Positions 6,311-8,425 of a stretch of DNA of 8,425 bases are shown here, piece after piece (position 1 is the first letter of the stretch; every line of letters begins with the position of its first letter). Made by a program: the position numbers and the translations under genes. Source of the stretch: Clostridia bacterium (GTDB taxonomy: Bacteria; Bacillota; Clostridia; HGM11327); assembly GCA_017935525.1 (NCBI GenBank), contig JAGBHJ010000281.1, positions 1 to 8,425 on the forward strand. The letters run 5' to 3'. The notes beneath the pieces are model-generated. The model was not told where the DNA came from and did no database searches. It worked only from the letters and a program-made list of their open reading frames with translations.

Positions 6311-6597
6311 ATATTGTGATTTTTCCGCAACAATGGGTAATAAATGCGTGTTGCTCCATTCAATAAATAAGTATATCACAAAACGCTTTTTATTGCAAGG
6401 GGGTATTTGAAAAAACTATATATAACATGCGGTACGGGGAAAATGTAAACTTTTTGTAAATGAAATCGACTTTGGGACGAAAATTCTGCGGGCACCAAAA
6501 TAAAAATACGAAATTTACCGCATAAATCGGGATTTTTGAAAATGCTAAAAATAATGCGCGTAAAAAACTTTTTGGTTTTGAGAAAAATAACAAGGTA
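6311..6597. other. AT-rich intergenic stretch without a gene
   Basis: These roughly 290 bases between the radC and rny promoters are AT-rich and full of A- and T-runs. No frame here has a good RBS or family resemblance. A 67-residue minus-strand frame (6390-6593) has low-complexity composition and was not accepted. A weak plus-strand promoter-like pair, TTGCAA (6393-6398) with TATATA (18-base spacer), is the only other signal seen. Confidence 0.6.
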
Positions 6598-6626
6598 TTG
6601 ACTTATTCAAGCAAATAATGTATAAT
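6598..6626 (+). promoter_or_regulatory. Strong sigma-A promoter of rny
   Basis: TTGACT (6598-6603) and a perfect TATAAT (6621-6626) are separated by 17 bases in AT-rich DNA. The start is expected near 6633, leaving a long leader of about 164 bases before the RNase Y start codon. Confidence 0.88.
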
Positions 6627-6632
6627 TTACAT

Positions 6633-6796
6633 GATATGTGGTTGTCATTGGAGGCAACTGGTAGGATAGCGCTTTCACCCGCGGTTGTATAGCGGTGGAG
6701 GCTTTGAATATAAATTTTTTACAATCTTGATATTTTAGTTAGATAATCAGTATATCTTCCGTGACTCAGCATAATTATCATAGATGGAGGTCTCGC
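6633..6796 (+). promoter_or_regulatory. Structured 5' leader of rny with competing pairings around the SD
   Basis: The leader holds a small hairpin (6640-6644 with 6655-6659) and a stronger one in which GCTTTCACC (6671-6679) pairs over nine positions with GGTGGAGGC (6694-6702), G-U pairs included. A T-run follows at 6715-6720. TGGAGG occurs three times: 6649-6654, 6696-6701 and 6785-6790. The last is the rny Shine-Dalgarno, six bases before the ATG. Each copy, with the base after it, can pair with GCTTTCA at 6671-6677, so the pairings exclude one another. I recognise no known riboswitch or RNA family. Control of RNase Y synthesis is inferred. Confidence 0.5.
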
Positions 6797-8350
6797 ATGA
6801 CTACAGAGATATGGATAGTCCTCATCGTTTGCGGAGTGGTGATCGGAGTTGGACTGGGCGTGGTTATCGGCTTGGCTATAAAGCAGTCAAGGGATAAAAA
6901 GGTCATTGGTGCTGCCAAGGACGTTGCTCAGAAGATCATTGACGACGGCGAAAAGCTCGCTGAAGCAGCCAAGAAGGAAAAGCTCTTGGAGGCAAAGGAA
7001 GAAAACCACAGACAGCGTACAGAGCTTGAAAAGGAAGTACGTGAGCGAAAGAGCGAACTAAACAAATGGGAACAGAGATTGCAGAGCAAGGAAGATAACC
7101 TCGACCGTAAGCAGCAATCCGTAGAAGCAAAAGAAGAAAATTTGAAAAAGGACAAGGCAAATCTTGAGGCAAAGGAGAAGCTCGTTGAGCAGCTTGTTGA
7201 GGAAGAAAGAAAAGAGCTTGAAAGAATAAGCGGTCTTTCTCAGGAGGAGGCAAGAGAGATAATCATTGAATCATTGCAGAAGGATCTTGCACATGAGTCC
7301 GCAGCTAAGATCAGAGAATTTGAAGCAACCTTCAAGGAGGAGAGCGAAAAGAAGGCAAGAAACATTCTTGCTTTGGCAATACAGAAGTCAGCGTCCGACT
7401 TTGTGGCGGAAACTACGGTTTCCATTGTTGAGCTCCCCAACGATGAGATGAAGGGCAGACTTATCGGCAGAGAGGGCAGAAACATCAGAGCACTTGAAGC
7501 CGCAACGGGTATCGACCTTATTATTGATGATACTCCCGAGGCGATAATCCTTTCCGGATTTGACCCTTACAGACGTGAGATCGCAAAGATCGCCATTGAA
7601 AAGCTTGTGGTGGACGGCAGAATTCACCCCGCAAGAATTGAGGAAATGGTTGAGAAGGCGACTAAGGAAGTTGAAAACAAGATCAAGGAGCTTGGTGAAC
7701 AGGCTGTATTTGAGGCAGGTGTTCACGGTATCAATCCCGAGCTGGTAAAGCTTATCGGTAGATTGAATTACAGAACAAGCTACGGTCAGAATATCTACAA
7801 GCACTCTCTTGAGGTTTCCTTTATTGCAGGTGCTTTGGCATCGGAGATCGGTGCTGACGTAAGAATTGCAAAGAGAGCAGGTCTGTTGCACGATATTGGT
7901 AAGGCTATCGACCACGAGGTTGAAGGTCCCCACATTCAGATCGGTGCTGACCTTGCCAAGAAGTACAAGGAAAACAACGCAATTATCCACGCTATCATGG
8001 CTCACCACGGTGACGTAGAGGCAAAGACGATCGAGGATGTTTTGGTTCAGGCGGCGGATGCAATTTCTGCAGCAAGACCCGGTGCAAGACGAGAGTCCAT
8101 CGACGCTTACATAAAGCGTTTGCAGCAGCTTGAGGAGATCGCAGATTCCTTTGCAGGTGTTGAAAAGTCCTTTGCTATTCAGGCAGGCAGAGAGGTTCGT
8201 ATCATCGTTAAGCCCGAAAAGGTATCCGACGATGAAATGCTCATTCTGGCAAGAAACGTTGCCAACAAGATCGAAAGCGACTTGGATTACCCCGGTCAGA
8301 TCAAGGTCAACGTTATCAGAGAAAACAGAGCAGTTGAGTACGCAAAGTGA
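6797..8350 (+). CDS. rny: Ribonuclease Y
   Basis: RNase Y is the membrane-anchored endoribonuclease that begins mRNA decay in many Firmicutes. The 517-residue product is close to the B. subtilis length (520). It has one N-terminal membrane helix (about 5-27), then a long charged coiled coil (about 35-200, rich in Lys, Glu and Gln). The KH RNA-binding domain carries GRLIGREGRN at 220-229, with the GREG loop at 224-227. The HD phosphohydrolase domain has LLHDIGKA with the metal-binding pair His365-Asp366, then AHHGD and a C-terminal region ending AVEYAK. All key residues are present. The ATG at 6797 follows GGAGG at 6786-6790. A GTG 36 bases upstream lacks an RBS and would add residues before the membrane helix, so it is rejected. 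It is transcribed alone from 6598-6626, divergently from radC. Confidence 0.97.
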   Translation: MTTEIWIVLIVCGVVIGVGLGVVIGLAIKQSRDKKVIGAAKDVAQKIIDDGEKLAEAAKKEKLLEAKEENHRQRTELEKEVRERKSELNKWEQRLQSKEDNLDRKQQSVEAKEENLKKDKANLEAKEKLVEQLVEEERKELERISGLSQEEAREIIIESLQKDLAHESAAKIREFEATFKEESEKKARNILALAIQKSASDFVAETTVSIVELPNDEMKGRLIGREGRNIRALEAATGIDLIIDDTPEAIILSGFDPYRREIAKIAIEKLVVDGRIHPARIEEMVEKATKEVENKIKELGEQAVFEAGVHGINPELVKLIGRLNYRTSYGQNIYKHSLEVSFIAGALASEIGADVRIAKRAGLLHDIGKAIDHEVEGPHIQIGADLAKKYKENNAIIHAIMAHHGDVEAKTIEDVLVQAADAISAARPGARRESIDAYIKRLQQLEEIADSFAGVEKSFAIQAGREVRIIVKPEKVSDDEMLILARNVANKIESDLDYPGQIKVNVIRENRAVEYAK

Positions 8351-8392
8351 GAAAGTTGCTTAACAGGTAAGAAGAATATCAGCAAACGGTTT

Positions 8393-8422
8393 TCGGCAGA
8401 GGGTTGTTTCCTCTGCCGATTT
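8393..8422 (+). terminator. Probable intrinsic terminator after rny
   Basis: TCGGCAGAGG (8393-8402) pairs perfectly with CCTCTGCCGA (8410-8419) around a 7-base loop, 42 bases after the rny stop. It is followed by a short T-run (8420-8422) before the window ends. The stem core GGCAGAG is the same as in the hairpin at 1452-1487. Confidence 0.75.
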
Positions 8423-8425
8423 GTA

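Noticed and set aside
6329..6363. Interleaved GCAACA/TGTTGC and AATGG/CCATT repeats resembling a pseudoknot
   Set aside because: The segment lies upstream of both divergent promoters, so it is probably not transcribed, and the arms are short enough to be chance.
6390..6593. 67-codon minus-strand frame in the intergenic region
   Set aside because: Low-complexity Phe/Ser/Lys composition typical of AT-rich noncoding DNA, with no convincing RBS.
6631..6669. 12-codon leader peptide frame at the start of the rny leader
   Set aside because: Its ATG lies at or before the predicted transcription start and has no RBS.
6761..6796. Upstream GTG start for RNase Y
   Set aside because: No SD before it, and it places charged residues ahead of the membrane helix. 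The ATG at 6797 has GGAGG at proper spacing and gives the family length.
7388..8008. 206-codon open frame on the minus strand
   Set aside because: It lies wholly within rny, has no RBS or family resemblance, and is explained by the biased codon use of the real gene.

Overview
The window looks like a chromosomal segment from a low-to-moderate G+C Clostridia-type Firmicute, possibly a Ruminococcaceae/Oscillospiraceae-like gut bacterium. This is inferred from a membrane-anchored RNase Y of Bacillus-like length, strong GGAGG-type ribosome binding sites, TTGACT/TATAAT promoters with 17-base spacers, and the recognised protein families. The species cannot be named from sequence alone. No tRNA, rRNA, CRISPR array, insertion sequence or phage gene was seen.

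Layout, left to right. (1) 1-155 (+): the tail of a surface protein, with a Pro-Thr linker encoded by a hexanucleotide repeat, one membrane anchor and a short basic tail. (2) 208-1431 (+): a two-gene unit, an MmcQ/YjbR-family protein with an N-terminal extension, then 3-methyladenine DNA glycosylase I (tag). It ends at a perfect 15-bp hairpin shared with the convergent gene. (3) 1515-2255 (-): an XRE-type regulator with TPR-like helices, with its own promoter and RBS. (4) 2433-4097 (-): a 554-residue ECF-like sigma factor. Only its first ~167 residues are sigma domains; a second winged-helix-like segment and about 300 residues of unrecognised sequence follow. It has its own ECF-type promoter candidate and is bounded by hairpins. 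(5) 4230-6234 (-): a radC-hflX operon with a 23-base gene overlap and a strong terminator. (6) 6235-6796: an AT-rich divergent intergenic region with tandem radC promoter candidates, a near-consensus rny promoter, and a ~164-nt structured rny leader. (7) 6797-8350 (+): RNase Y (rny), followed by a terminator at the window edge.

How the genes fit together. The housekeeping part serves DNA repair (tag, radC, perhaps the MmcQ-like protein) and RNA or ribosome quality control (rny, hflX). Between tag and hflX sit two independently transcribed regulators. The sigma factor has no neighbouring anti-sigma gene, and its long C-terminal region may act as a built-in sensor; this is the best candidate here for something undescribed. 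The second is the rny leader: three copies of a TGGAGG element, one of them the rny Shine-Dalgarno, can each pair with the same upstream segment. That arrangement would suit a switch or autoregulatory element.
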